Assembly (NCBI RefSeq): GCF_900187305.1 | Contig: NZ_LT906434.1 | Location: 992,001 to 1,056,000, forward strand | Source of the DNA: Neisseria zoodegmatis | GTDB lineage: Bacteria; Pseudomonadota; Gammaproteobacteria; Burkholderiales; Neisseriaceae | DNA: 64,000 nt | Reading direction: 5' to 3' | In this document: piece by piece, positions 12,701-18,516 of the stretch | Layout: every line of letters begins with the position of its first letter | How positions within the stretch are numbered: position 1 is the first letter of the stretch | The notes under the pieces: model-generated | Seen by the model: the letters and a program-made list of their open reading frames with translations, nothing else | Databases searched by the model: none | What the model was told of the DNA's origin: nothing | Translations under genes and position numbers: made by a program

Positions 12701-13125
12701 CAACTACGCAACAGAAAGTAGATTTTGTACATAATAATTGGGAAAATCTGCTGGATGGACGCTCAGATGGCGGTAACGACAATCTGAGCGGCGGAGCCGG
12801 TAACGATATCTTGTTTGGTGGTGCAGGTAATGACACTCTCGCAGGTGGAGAAGGGGCAGATAAATTTGTATTCTTGGCCAATAGCAACAGCGGCAAAGAC
12901 CAAATTTTGGACTTCCAAGCAGGTACCGACAAAGTAGTGTTTGCCGATTTGGTAAGCTCCGCAGATCTGCAAGGCGCAGTATGGAACGATAAAACCCATA
13001 CTCTGAGCTTTACCGGTGTAGGTGAAAATGGTGCAACATATCAGAACAGCATTACGTTCTCCGGTGTGTCTTCAGGCGAAACCCTGAACAGCATTTTGGA
13101 AAAACATGTTGAATTTATCGGTTAA
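3763..13125 (+). CDS. Giant BapA/Lap-type surface adhesin with Ig-like repeats, VWA domain and RTX C-terminus
   Basis: A 3120-residue secreted adhesin. ATG 3763 is preferred over the in-frame GTG at 3754 because the GTG lies inside the ribosome binding site AAGGTG (3751-3756). Residues 1-165 resemble the BapA prefix or retention region and end in a hydrophobic stretch around NPLWLLAALPLGG. Residues ~168-2416 hold about 24 Ig-like domains of 93 or 95 residues, most nearly identical. A divergent domain (~2417-2535) and a VCBS-like domain (~2535-2645) follow. A short RTX motif GGSGNDVLIGD comes next, then a VWA domain with MIDAS motif DVSSS (~2686), more RTX nonapeptides (~2925 and ~3003-3036), and a C-terminal DKFVF/DQILDFQAG module typical of type I secretion targets. 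No LapBCE-type transporter gene lies in the window, so export must depend on genes elsewhere. Likely roles are adhesion and biofilm formation. Confidence 0.9.
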   Translation: MSKNITLKINNAKETVETVKFQTASGEVLRIPAQADVNYQLVDEMTQFAPENIMTKRVGDNLEIAFEGSEIQNPDLILEGYYSSETGASKSSLLVGEHENGNVYPYVPESTETSDAVTMLAEEVQAGQALGGEIISATWLPNPLWLLAALPLGGLAALGGNNDDEAPRDPIISVNAPDNTTDNTPEITGKVGFAEPGSVVTVVLTDSQGNTQTVSTIIGETGEYSVEPEKPLADGDYVATATVKTPSNKSATATDPGSIDTTAKITVDAPDASSDTTPTITGKTTDVEEGQIVTIVVTDANNKVQTLTATVKADGSYSVDVPEALPDGKYNVTASVKDKLGNEGTAKDDGSIDITAPMISVDAPDNSSDNTPTISGKTDAPVGSVVTVVVTDANGASQTVTTTVKDGGVYSVDVPAALPDGDYRVEASVKDASGNEGKANDNGSVDTQAAITVDAPALSNDTTPTITGTTTDVEEGQVVTVVVTGSDGRSQTVSTTVQKDGSYSVDVAQPLPEGEYSVKATVSDKAGNTATAEDKEGNVIDTSAPMISVDAPDNSSDNTPTISGKTDAPVGSVVTVVVTDANGASQTVTTTVKDGGVYSVDVPAALPDGDYRVEASVKDASGNEGKANDNGSVDTQAAITVDAPALSNDTTPTITGTTTDVEEGQVVTVVVTGSDGRSQTVSTTVQKDGSYSVDVAQPLPEGEYSVKATVSDKAGNTATAEDKEGNVIDTSAPMISVDAPDNSSDNTPTINGKTDAPVGSVVTVVVTDANGASQTVTTTVKDGGVYSVDVPAALPDGDYRVEASVKDASGNEGKANDNGSVDTQAAITVDAPALSNDTTPTITGTTTDVEEGQVVTVVVTGSDGRSQTVSTTVQKDGSYSVDVAQPLPEGEYSVKATVSDKAGNTATAEDKEGNVIDTSAPMISVDAPDNSSDNTPTISGKTDAPVGSVVTVVVTDANGASQTVTTTVKDGGVYSVDVPAALPDGDYRVEASVKDASGNEGKANDNGSVDTQAAITVDAPALSNDTTPTITGTTTDVEEGQVVTVVVTGSDGRSQTVSTTVQKDGSYSVDVAQPLPEGEYSVKATVSDKAGNTATAEDKEGNVIDTSAPMISVDAPDNSSDNTPTISGNTDAPVGSVVTVVITDANGASQTVTTTVKDGGVYSVDVPAALPDGDYRVEAKVQDPSGNEGKANDNGSVDTQAAITVDAPALSNDTTPTITGTTTDVEEGQVVTVVVTGSDGRSQTVSTTVQKDGSYSVDVAQPLPEGEYSVKATVSDKAGNTATAEDKEGNVIDTSAPMISVDAPDNSSDNTPTISGNTDAPVGSVVTVVITDANGASQTVTTTVKDGGVYSVDVPAALPDGDYRVEAKVQDPSGNEGKANDNGSVDTQAAITVDAPALSNDTTPTITGTTTDVEEGQVVTVVVTGSDGRSQTVSTTVQKDGSYSVDVAQPLPEGEYSVKATVSDKAGNTATAEDKEGNVIDTSAPMISVDAPDNSSDNTPTISGKTDAPVGSVVTVVVTDANGASQTVTTTVKDGGVYSVDVPAALPDGDYRVEASVKDASGNEGKANDNGSVDTVAPTITVDAPDNSKDNTPTISGKTDAPVGSVVTVVVTDANGASQTVTTTVKDGGVYSVDVPAVLPDGDYRVEAKVQDPSGNEGKADDNGSVDTQAAITVDAPALSNDTTPTITGTTTDVEEGQVVTVVVTGSDGRSQTVSTTVQKDGSYSVDVAQPLPEGEYSVKATVSDKAGNTATAEDKEGNVIDTSAPKISVDAPDNSSDNTPTISGNTDAPAGSVVTVVVTDANGASQTVTTTVKDGGVYSVDVPVALPDGDYRVEAKVQDPSGNEGKANDNGSVDTQAAITVDAPALSNDTTPTITGTTTDVEEGQVVTVVVTGSDGRSQTVSTTVQKDGSYSVDVAQPLPEGEYSVKATVSDKAGNTATAEDKEGNVIDTSAPMISVDAPDNSSDNTPTISGNTDAPVGSVVTVVITDANGASQTVTTTVKDGGVYSVDVPAALPDGDYRVEASVKDASGNEGKANDNGSVDTVAPTITVDAPDNSKDNTPTISGKTDAPVGSVVTVVVTDANGASQTVTTTVKDGGVYSVDVPAVLPDGDYRVEAKVQDPSGNEGKADDNGSVDTVAPTITVDAPDNSKDNTPTISGKTDAPVGSVVTVIVTDAKGGVQTVTTTVKDNGGYSVDVPKGLPDGSYTVEAKVQDPAGNEGKANDKGSVDTVAPKITVDAPDNCDDNTPTITGKTDAPVGSVVTVVVSDANGRVQTVTTTVKPNGGYSVDVPKGLPDGNYTVEAKVKDPAGNEGKASDKGSIDTVAPTITVDAPDNSRDNTPTITGKTDAPVGSVVTVEVADANGRIQTVTTTVKGNGSYSVDVPNGLPEGKYVAKASVKDAAGNIAKATDPGSVDTITPSVKAADQYVQEATGTKVGGIIKVGDASGIAMITVAGKDVTSASAARPVVIKTDKGTLTVNGYNAAKGEVAYTYTENGGRKDHSKGDDSVIDKFVVAVKDKAGNTGMDTLDIKITDTAPVAANDVNSMSERDTSVYGNVLANDLKGADTPITSSSGSANGQYGKLVMAQDGTYTYTLNGNNSAVKALNSGQKLVDTFTYTIKDADGDTSTAELSITINGVDNDQITIGSNGSNTIKGGSGNDVLIGDHGGTQTIITKGANYNVAILFDVSSSMNKFIAADGKSYLHMAKKSLLKLAGDLAAHDGNVNTTLIVFSGKAREVVDIRDLNEHNVNKLLKGISAQTAKETGGVTNYEDAFRDTAKWFKEVSGNGYNNVTYFLTDGQPTAYGKDGSSGHKRSIGYVTQEAVDAGLHSFKKLSALSAVHAIGFKQGVEQTTLKYFDTTTSGPLGYGRDVVSAPIYYNKHASVVYHGATGEASIVHSPKELDAALQKGSTSIVANQVSHDTLIGGEGNDILFGDSINTDQLSWTNKATGVSYEAGSHDGMGSPALDEFIKWSENGGKAATTQQKVDFVHNNWENLLDGRSDGGNDNLSGGAGNDILFGGAGNDTLAGGEGADKFVFLANSNSGKDQILDFQAGTDKVVFADLVSSADLQGAVWNDKTHTLSFTGVGENGATYQNSITFSGVSSGETLNSILEKHVEFIG
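3824..3835 (-). repeat. Full 12-mer AG-DUS in the adhesin N-terminus
   Basis: TTCAGACGGCCT is the reverse complement of AGGCCGTCTGAA and is translated as part of FQTAS. It is a complete uptake sequence inside the adhesin retention region. Confidence 0.9.
4831..10179 (+). repeat. Tandem 564-bp (A+B) and 279-bp (A) Ig-domain repeats inside the adhesin gene
   Basis: A-type units (279 bp, start ccgatgatcagcgtagacgc) and B-type units (285 bp, start around caagcggcgattaccgtaga) alternate. A+B periods begin at 4831, 5395, 5959, 6523, 7087 and 7651. At 8215 there are two A units in a row (8215 and 8494) before a B; another A+B begins at 9058; then two A units at 9622 and 9901. This gives 11 A and 8 B copies. 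The units at 7087 and 7651 look essentially identical. More diverged Ig units flank the array (two before 4831, and three at 10180, 10459 and 10738). Confidence 0.95.
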
Positions 13126-13141
13126 TTAAACTGTTCGATAC

Positions 13142-13172
13142 AAGGCCCTGCTGGCAAGCAGGGCCTTTTTTT
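13142..13172 (+). terminator. Rho-independent terminator of the adhesin operon
   Basis: Perfect 11-bp stem AAGGCCCTGCT / AGCAGGGCCTT with loop GGCA, followed by a run of seven T, just after the adhesin stop codon. Confidence 0.9.
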
Positions 13173-13322
13173 AGCATATATTTATCATCGGAGTTCCAAT
13201 AATAAGGGGATGTTTATTAAAATTTCTTAAACTGCATTATGCAAAGCTAAGGCTTATAACCAAGATCCATAAATGAAGGTTTTGGCTATACTTTCTATTT
13301 TCTATGCTTAACTTACTGATTT

Positions 13323-13331
13323 TGATATAAT
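13323..13331 (+). promoter_or_regulatory. Extended -10 promoter element of fabI
   Basis: TGATATAAT is a perfect TATAAT preceded by TG at the extended -10 position, 46 bases before the fabI start. No good -35 is present, which an extended -10 tolerates. Confidence 0.6.
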
Positions 13332-13376
13332 GCGCCGTTTAGTTAATCCGCAAAAACACTATTAAGGATAATGAGC

Positions 13377-14168
13377 ATGGGTTTTCTGCAAGGCAAAAAA
13401 ATTCTGATTACCGGTATGATTTCCGAGCGCTCCATTGCTTACGGTATTGCCAAAGCATGTCGAGAGCAGGGTGCCGATTTGGCTTTTACGTATGTTGTAG
13501 ACAAATTGGAAGATCGTGTGCGTAAAATGGCGGCGGAGTTAGGTTCCGACTTGGTATTCCGTTGCGATGTACAAAGTGATGAAGAAATCGAACGAACATT
13601 TGCCGACTTGGGTAAAGTTTGGGATGGACTGGATGGCTTGGTTCATTCTATTGGTTTTGCACCGCGTGAAGCATTGGACGGTGATTTTTTAGACAGCATC
13701 AGCCGAGAAGCTTTTAAAATTGCTCATGAAGTTTCTGCTTATAGTTTGCCTGCATTGGCAAAAGCAGCTCGCCCAATGATGCAAGGTAGAAATGGTTCGA
13801 TATTGGCTTTGACCTATCTTGGCGCCGTTAGAGCCATTCCTCATTACAATGTTATGGGTATGGCTAAAGCGAGCCTTGAAGCCGGTATCCGCTTTACTGC
13901 GGCTTGTTTAGGAAAAGAAGGTATTCGCTGTAACGGTATTTCAGCGGGCCCGATTAAAACATTGGCTGCTTCCGGTATTGCGGATTTCAGTAAACTGCTA
14001 AACCATGTAGCATCTCACAATCCGCTTGGCCGTAATGTAACGATTGCAGAGGTGGGTAATACTGCCGCGTTCCTGCTTTCTGATTTGGCTTCAGGTATTA
14101 CCGGTGAAATCACTTATGTGGATGGCGGTTATAGCATCAATGCACTAAACGATCCTGAAAATATCTAA
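13377..14168 (+). CDS. fabI: Enoyl-[acyl-carrier-protein] reductase (NADH)
   Basis: Carries out the last reduction of each fatty-acid elongation cycle, enoyl-ACP to acyl-ACP. It has the FabI start [13 protein letters not shown], the [11 protein letters not shown] nucleotide-binding segment and the catalytic Tyr-x6-Lys pair (YNVMGMAK near residues 156-163). ATG 13377 is chosen over 13371 because AAGGA at 13364-13368 is eight bases from it and because it gives the canonical N-terminus; the protein is then 263 residues, normal for the family. It is a single gene with its own promoter and a terminator at 14197-14224. Confidence 0.95.
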   Translation: MGFLQGKKILITGMISERSIAYGIAKACREQGADLAFTYVVDKLEDRVRKMAAELGSDLVFRCDVQSDEEIERTFADLGKVWDGLDGLVHSIGFAPREALDGDFLDSISREAFKIAHEVSAYSLPALAKAARPMMQGRNGSILALTYLGAVRAIPHYNVMGMAKASLEAGIRFTAACLGKEGIRCNGISAGPIKTLAASGIADFSKLLNHVASHNPLGRNVTIAEVGNTAAFLLSDLASGITGEITYVDGGYSINALNDPENI

Positions 14169-14196
14169 GTTGGCATTTTCTGAGATTCAAATAAAT

Positions 14197-14224
14197 AAAA
14201 CACCCGGTATGGCCGGGTGTTTTT
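14197..14224. terminator. Bidirectional terminator between fabI and tsaD
   Basis: Stem ACACCCGG / CCGGGTGT (14200-14207 and 14213-14220) flanked by AAAA and TTTT, so it can serve both convergent genes. Confidence 0.85.
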
Positions 14225-14268
14225 ATATCAATTGGTTTATCTTCGAAATTAAATCCTAAGGATTTAAT

Positions 14269-15333
14269 TTAAGAGTTCACTATGTCGGTTAGCGGCCATC
14301 GCGGTTTGACGTTGAAAACGCCGGCTTTTTGGGCTTTTTGCAGACGCATGGCTCCAGCAAAAGCAATCATAGCTCCGTTGTCAGTACAATATTCCATCGG
14401 TGGAAAATATACCTTTACCGGTTCTGGTACAGGTTTGGATTTACCTTTCGTATGGGGCGGTTGTACTTTCAAGCTGCCTAGCGCTTCACGCAGTTTCCAG
14501 TTTGCACCAACCCCACCTGCAACAACCAATGTGCGAAAACCTGTATCAAGTAGTGCTTTATGTGTTTTGGCTGTTAACACCTCCACTACGGCATCTTGAA
14601 ACTCTCGACATATATCATTGCGGGTTTGGTCGGGTATGTTGCCGTTATTTTCTTCTCGGACTTTTTGAACAGCAGTAAGTACAGCCGTTTTTAAGCCGGA
14701 AAAACTCATTTGTAAATCATGGGAGTGCAGCATAGGTCGGGGGAAATGAAACACCTCCGGTATCCCCTCTTTGGCAAGTTGTGAAAGCTTGGCGCCTCCG
14801 GGGTAGGGAAGATCCAACAGTTTGGCTGTTTTATCAAAAGCTTCACCGGCTGCATCATCAACACTTTCACCTAACAAAGTATAGTTACCAATATCTTGCA
14901 CCGCCATGAATTGTGTGTGACCTCCCGATACCAGTAAGGCAACAAACGGGAATGCAGGCCGCTCTTCAGAGAGTAGGGGGGAAAGCAAGTGGCCTTCGAG
15001 ATGATGAACGGGGATAACAGGAATGTTGAGTGCGAATGCTAATGCGTTGGCATAGCTTGAACCTGCGAGCAATGCACCGCCTAGCCCGGGGCCTTGCGTA
15101 AAGGCTATGGCATCCAAATCGGAATATTGCACTCTAGCTTGCTTGAGGCAGCTTTGTGTTAAAGGAACGAGCCTGCGGATATGGTCTCGGCTGGCAAGTT
15201 CGGGTACCACGCCGCCGTATTCTGCGTGCATGGCCATTTGCGTGTGTAATTGGTGTGCCAATAAACCGCGTTCTGTATCGTATAACGCCACACCGGTTTC
15301 ATCACAAGAAGATTCTATTCCCAATACCAACAT
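14269..15333 (-). CDS. tsaD: tRNA N6-adenosine threonylcarbamoyltransferase
   Basis: Transfers the threonylcarbamoyl group from TC-AMP to A37 of ANN-decoding tRNAs, with TsaB and TsaE. It is 354 residues, the expected length. It starts [14 protein letters not shown], has the metal-binding HHLEGH motif near residue 110 and the ASKHA-fold LVSGGHTQ and VVAGGVGAN segments. An uptake sequence lies just upstream of the start (about 15340-15352). It is convergent with fabI. Confidence 0.96.
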   Translation of the reverse strand: MLVLGIESSCDETGVALYDTERGLLAHQLHTQMAMHAEYGGVVPELASRDHIRRLVPLTQSCLKQARVQYSDLDAIAFTQGPGLGGALLAGSSYANALAFALNIPVIPVHHLEGHLLSPLLSEERPAFPFVALLVSGGHTQFMAVQDIGNYTLLGESVDDAAGEAFDKTAKLLDLPYPGGAKLSQLAKEGIPEVFHFPRPMLHSHDLQMSFSGLKTAVLTAVQKVREENNGNIPDQTRNDICREFQDAVVEVLTAKTHKALLDTGFRTLVVAGGVGANWKLREALGSLKVQPPHTKGKSKPVPEPVKVYFPPMEYCTDNGAMIAFAGAMRLQKAQKAGVFNVKPRWPLTDIVNS

Positions 15334-15403
15334 ATATAAGGCCGTCTGAAAAATAAAGCCTGCTATTTTAATGGATTCTGATGGAAAGTGTTTGCTTAAA
15401 CTG

Positions 15404-15430
15404 AAGGCTGTCTGTTTTTTCAGACGGCCT
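15404..15430. repeat. Imperfect inverted DUS pair downstream of the S24 repressor gene
   Basis: AAGGCTGTCTG and TTCAGACGGCCT form a mismatched stem with a T-rich loop between tsaD and the repressor. It could act as a weak terminator for the leftward repressor transcript. Confidence 0.5.
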
Positions 15431-15479
15431 CAATACCTTGCAATGTCTTATCCAGAGAAAATATTTGCTGTTGATGGTT

Positions 15480-16169
15480 TTAAATGCTACGCCCAAACCA
15501 TTCAACTCTTCCGATAATGGCGACATCATCCGTCATCTTATTGAGATTGATTTCAAAAGTAGGATACGCCTCGTTGGCTGAAATCACATTGACGATACCG
15601 CCGGGCATTAATTGAAGGCGTTTGACCAATAAATTTTCGTTTAAGCGGAGTACATACAGGCCGTCGCGCGGCGTCGTTTCTCCGTGGTTGATCAGTATGG
15701 AATCACCGTCGTTGAGCACGCCTTCCATTGAATCACCTTTTACTGAAATAACGGAAAGATTTTTAGTGTCTCGAGTAACGTAGTTTTCAATCCAATAACG
15801 GCGGAATGCCATGCTGAACACGGGTTTTTCATCATCTACCAGCCGGCCATGCCCGGCAGCCGCTTGGATATCATAGCGCGGTACAAAAACAAATTCTTCA
15901 ATATCAACTGGATTACCTAGTGTGTCTTGTACACAGGCAGCTGTGGCAGTAGAAGCATCGGGGAACGGCTCTCCTTCTCCGGTGAGCAGCCAATCAATAC
16001 TGCATCCTTTCAATTGCTTGATTTTTTTTAATGTTTCGGCTTTGGGGAGGCCACCTTCGTTCCAAATGCGACTGAATCCCGCGATAGTCATATCAATGTC
16101 GGCGGCAATTTTAGCTTGGCGGGCTTCGTCTTTCCAAAGAAAAGCTAATCTATCTTTAAATGTGTCCAT
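15480..16169 (-). CDS. S24-family (CI/LexA-like) transcriptional repressor with N-terminal HTH
   Basis: 229 residues. The N-terminal ~65 residues look like a helix-turn-helix DNA-binding domain of phage CI type (QAKIAADIDMTIAGFSRIW, then SIDWLLTGEGEPFP). The C-terminal half is an S24 peptidase domain with the nucleophile in VKGDSMEGVLNDGD and the general-base Lys in LLVKRLQL. AAAGHG near residue 95 fits the Ala-Gly self-cleavage site, so the protein may be inactivated by RecA-stimulated autocleavage. It is divergent from a small secreted-protein gene, and the region between them holds inverted repeats that could be its operators. It may be a domesticated prophage repressor; no phage genes are nearby. 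Confidence 0.85.
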   Translation of the reverse strand: MDTFKDRLAFLWKDEARQAKIAADIDMTIAGFSRIWNEGGLPKAETLKKIKQLKGCSIDWLLTGEGEPFPDASTATAACVQDTLGNPVDIEEFVFVPRYDIQAAAGHGRLVDDEKPVFSMAFRRYWIENYVTRDTKNLSVISVKGDSMEGVLNDGDSILINHGETTPRDGLYVLRLNENLLVKRLQLMPGGIVNVISANEAYPTFEINLNKMTDDVAIIGRVEWFGRSI

Positions 16170-16247
16170 CTTTTATTCCTTGCGGAGTATGTTTTTTTAT
16201 ATTTTCCAACCATTGAACTTTATTTTACTTTAGTTTTGAGCAAAAAG

Positions 16248-16302
16248 TAAGACAAATTGAAATTAAAATAAGAAAAAGTATTGATTATTTAGATTTGTCT
16301 TA
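16248..16302. promoter_or_regulatory. Inverted repeats in the repressor / small-protein divergent region
   Basis: TAAGACAAAT (16248-16257) is matched by ATTTGTCTTA (16293-16302), a perfect 10-bp inverted pair. TTACTTT/AAAGTAA (16225-16231/16244-16250) overlaps it. The position between the divergent genes suggests operators of the S24 repressor. Confidence 0.4.
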
Positions 16303-16398
16303 TTAAAATGTGCTTCATCTGAGATTTAATGAAACTGTAAGCGTGATTTGAACGGTTTGGTGCGTTTAATTTTATCTGATTAAATATTTTCTAACTTT

Positions 16399-16432
16399 AC
16401 TTTTGAAAAGCTAAAATTTAGTTTTCAAAAGT
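16399..16432. promoter_or_regulatory. 11-bp palindrome ahead of the small secreted-protein gene
   Basis: ACTTTTGAAAA (16399-16409) and TTTTCAAAAGT (16422-16432) are exact reverse complements, and pairing nearly continues inward. It ends 40 bases before the start codon and may be an operator or a 5'-UTR hairpin. Confidence 0.4.
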
Positions 16433-16472
16433 ATGCTTGCAGAGATTCAGTTTAGTTGACGGGAGTAATGTG

Positions 16473-16733
16473 ATGAAGAAAAGTAGGAATTTGGCTTTAT
16501 TAAGCTTATTTACAGTAGTATTCCTTGTGGCGACAAATGGCTATCAAGAAGCTGAAGCTGCTTTATTCTCAAGTGAATGTGCGGAATTGAATCATGTTGT
16601 GTTCGAACAAATGAACTCATCTCAGCAGAGTTTTGCTCAAAAATGTGCTGCGATAGAAGCTGCCCAAGCATGGGAGCAATCTTACGGTGATTTAAATACA
16701 GAAATGCTGATGGCAGGTGTAGTGTATGAGTGA
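16473..16733 (+). CDS. Small secreted or periplasmic protein of unknown function
   Basis: 86 residues, not recognised. The start is ATG 16473, seven bases after GGGAG (16461-16465); an upstream in-frame ATG at 16437 has no such site. The protein has a clear Sec signal peptide (Lys-Lys-Ser-Arg, then a hydrophobic run of about 15 residues) with likely cleavage after QEAEA. The mature part is about 57 residues with two cysteines (AECAEL-like and QKCAAIE) that could form one disulfide. It is divergent from the S24 repressor and may be under its control. A hairpin follows at 16771-16804. Confidence 0.7.
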   Translation: MKKSRNLALLSLFTVVFLVATNGYQEAEAALFSSECAELNHVVFEQMNSSQQSFAQKCAAIEAAQAWEQSYGDLNTEMLMAGVVYE

Positions 16734-16770
16734 TGAAAGCCCGCTAAATTAAAATTCTTTTGAAAAATTT

Positions 16771-16804
16771 AAGAGGGCGTGAATACTGTGTTTCATGCCC
16801 TCTT
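16771..16804. terminator. Hairpin after the small secreted-protein gene
   Basis: AAGAGGGCGTGAA pairs with TTCATGCCCTCTT (13 bp with one G-U). The following T-run is short (TCTTTGGTTT), so termination on the plus strand would be moderate. The minus strand has few T after it. Confidence 0.6.
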
Positions 16805-16917
16805 TGGTTTGACGATGAAAACCTGAGTTGCTGTTATATGGCGACTTTGCAATACGCTTTCATTGCGTTTGACAGTATTGTAGTTGATTTAAATGAGAAA
16901 ATAGCATCCAAAATACA

Positions 16918-17439
16918 TCACAACTTATTGCGTGCCAACCATTTTTCTAATTCTTCGCGGCTGATGCCGTTGTTATCTTCAAAATCCAATTTATTGAGCT
17001 GTTTGCCGTGTCCATATTTGGCTAAAACAGGTGTGCCGCTTAGGCCGTATTGTGTTTTGAAAGCAGTCCAAGCTGGTTTGTCTTGATTGAGCCTGTGTAC
17101 ATTCACATAGTAGATTTTGTTATGCAACTGATGCTTGTGAATATAGCGTTTGAGCATAGGTTCGAAGGTATTGCAGTCTCCGCAGCTGGGGCGGCCGATA
17201 TAAGCGTAAAATACATCCCCTTTGGCTACTTTAGCTTTAAAATTTTCTACAGTTAAGCTGTTTAAGTCGAAATAAATATCGGAATAGGTGCTTTCCAGCC
17301 TTTTGGTATTTTCGGCAGAAAGTTTTATAGCAGTTTCCGCTTCGGATAATTTGTTTTGTAAAGCTTGGATTTTGGCATTAGAGCTACATGCAGTAAGGAT
17401 GAGGGCTAGGGTAGTCAGCATAATTGATTTTGAAAGCAT
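16918..17439 (-). CDS. Thioredoxin-like lipoprotein, bacteriocin-accessory type
   Basis: 173 residues from ATG 17439, which has GGAGGAAG six bases upstream; the longer TTG start overlaps that site. It has a lipoprotein signal with lipobox LTAC, then a predicted coiled-coil linker (about 25-60), then a thioredoxin fold with active site CGDC in the segment YIGRPSCGDCNTFEPML and a cis-Pro in GTPVL. The GRPSCGDC style resembles the thioredoxin-like accessory proteins known from bacteriocin loci, but no bacteriocin gene is nearby. It is probably an envelope thiol-disulfide protein; its partner is unknown. Confidence 0.75.
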   Translation of the reverse strand: MLSKSIMLTTLALILTACSSNAKIQALQNKLSEAETAIKLSAENTKRLESTYSDIYFDLNSLTVENFKAKVAKGDVFYAYIGRPSCGDCNTFEPMLKRYIHKHQLHNKIYYVNVHRLNQDKPAWTAFKTQYGLSGTPVLAKYGHGKQLNKLDFEDNNGISREELEKWLARNKL

Positions 17440-17647
17440 GATTTCTTCCTCCAACTTTTTGTATCAAAAATAATTTTTACTTCTTTTCATTATAGCTCTC
17501 AGGGCATTTTCAATAAATAAGCAGATGTTGAAGGTTTTCAGACGGCCTGTTGCTCTTGGGATGCCGAGTATATTTTTGTATTTAAATTCACATGTGTAAA
17601 CTTGATTTAACGGCCGCCTTGCAGTAATATTGCCGAACTGAAATTGA

Positions 17648-17692
17648 TTCGCCGATTTGATACAGCTTGCGGGCGTTAAACAGCTAAAGCGT
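17648..17692 (+). promoter_or_regulatory. Candidate SAM-II riboswitch aptamer upstream of metNIQ
   Basis: An H-type pseudoknot can be drawn. P1 is CGCC (17650-17653) with GGCG (17672-17675). The loop contains GATTTGA (17654-17660). P2 pairs GCTTGC (17665-17670) with GC-TA-AAGC at 17683-17690, leaving U and A unpaired as in SAM-II. The segments GATTTG, CTTGC, CGTTAAACA and GCTAAAG match, in order and spacing, the conserved blocks of the alphaproteobacterial metA SAM-II aptamer as I remember it. The genes it precedes import methionine, the expected regulon. P1 is short (4 bp). The call rests on pattern matching by eye, not on a covariance model. Confidence 0.8.
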
Positions 17693-17729
17693 AAGGTTGC
17701 AGTTCGCAGCCCTTCGTTTTGTGATTCCG

Positions 17730-17756
17730 GCCCGCTGTGTTACACATCGGGCTTTT
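17730..17756 (+). terminator. Leader terminator (expression platform) of metNIQ
   Basis: Stem GCCCG-c-TGTG / CACA-t-CGGGC with loop TTA, followed by TTTTGTTG, ends 22 bases before the metN start. Its 5' arm GCCCGC (17730-17735) is also complementary to GCGGGC (17669-17674) inside the aptamer. The two pairings exclude each other: ligand-bound aptamer frees the terminator, and unbound RNA can form the antiterminator. Confidence 0.75.
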
Positions 17757-17777
17757 GTTGTATGTGTTGGAAAATTT

Positions 17778-18515
17778 ATGATTATTTTGGACAATGTTTC
17801 CAAGCGTTATCAAAACCGTGATAAATCATGGTTTACTGCGGTAGAGCCGACTACGTTGGAAATTAAAGCAGGTGAGATCTTTGGTTTGATGGGTTATTCG
17901 GGAGCGGGGAAATCCACTCTTTTGCGCTTGATTAACTTATTAGAACGCCCGGATACGGGTAAAGTAACTGTGGGCGGAGAAGAGCTGACTGCATTGAGCG
18001 CGGCTGCTTTGCGTAAGGCGCGCCAGAATATCGGCATGGTGTTTCAACAGTTTAATTTGTTAAGCAATAGAACGGTTGCCGATAATGTGGCGTTCCCGCT
18101 TGAGATTGCCGGATGGCCGTCTGAAAAGATTAAAAAGCGTGTTGCAGAGTGTTTGGAAATTGTCGGCTTGGAAAACCGTGCGGAACATTATCCGGCACAG
18201 CTTTCAGGCGGGCAGAAGCAAAGGGTGGGCATTGCGCGTGCGCTGGCTTCCAGCCCTAAAGTCATTCTTGCCGACGAACCGACCTCTGCACTTGATCCTG
18301 CCACGACTCGAAGTGTGTTGGAATGCTTGGAAGACATCAATAAGCGTTTCAACGTAACAATTGTAATCGTAACCCATGAAATGAGCGTGATCCGTCGCTT
18401 GTGTGACCGTGCGGCACTGCTGCATCAGGGAAAAATCGTGGAAGTGGTGAACGTTGAAAATAATCAAATTCATGCGCGTTCGGAAATCGGCTGCGAGTTG
18501 GTGAGGGAGGATTGA
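17778..18515 (+). CDS. metN: Methionine ABC transporter ATP-binding protein
   Basis: ATPase subunit of the MetNIQ high-affinity methionine importer. ATG 17778 gives MIILDNVSKRYQNRDKS; the longer reading frame upstream runs through the leader terminator and has no ribosome binding site. Walker A is GYSGAGKST, the Q-loop MVFQQFNLL, the signature LSGGQKQRVGIARAL, and Walker B is VILADEPTSALD. At 245 residues the protein is short: typical MetN is about 340 with a C-terminal ACT-like regulatory domain that binds methionine. Here only a remnant (HARSEIGCELVRED) follows the ATPase, so transinhibition by methionine may be absent. metI starts two bases after the stop. Confidence 0.93.
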   Translation: MIILDNVSKRYQNRDKSWFTAVEPTTLEIKAGEIFGLMGYSGAGKSTLLRLINLLERPDTGKVTVGGEELTALSAAALRKARQNIGMVFQQFNLLSNRTVADNVAFPLEIAGWPSEKIKKRVAECLEIVGLENRAEHYPAQLSGGQKQRVGIARALASSPKVILADEPTSALDPATTRSVLECLEDINKRFNVTIVIVTHEMSVIRRLCDRAALLHQGKIVEVVNVENNQIHARSEIGCELVRED

Positions 18516-18516
18516 T

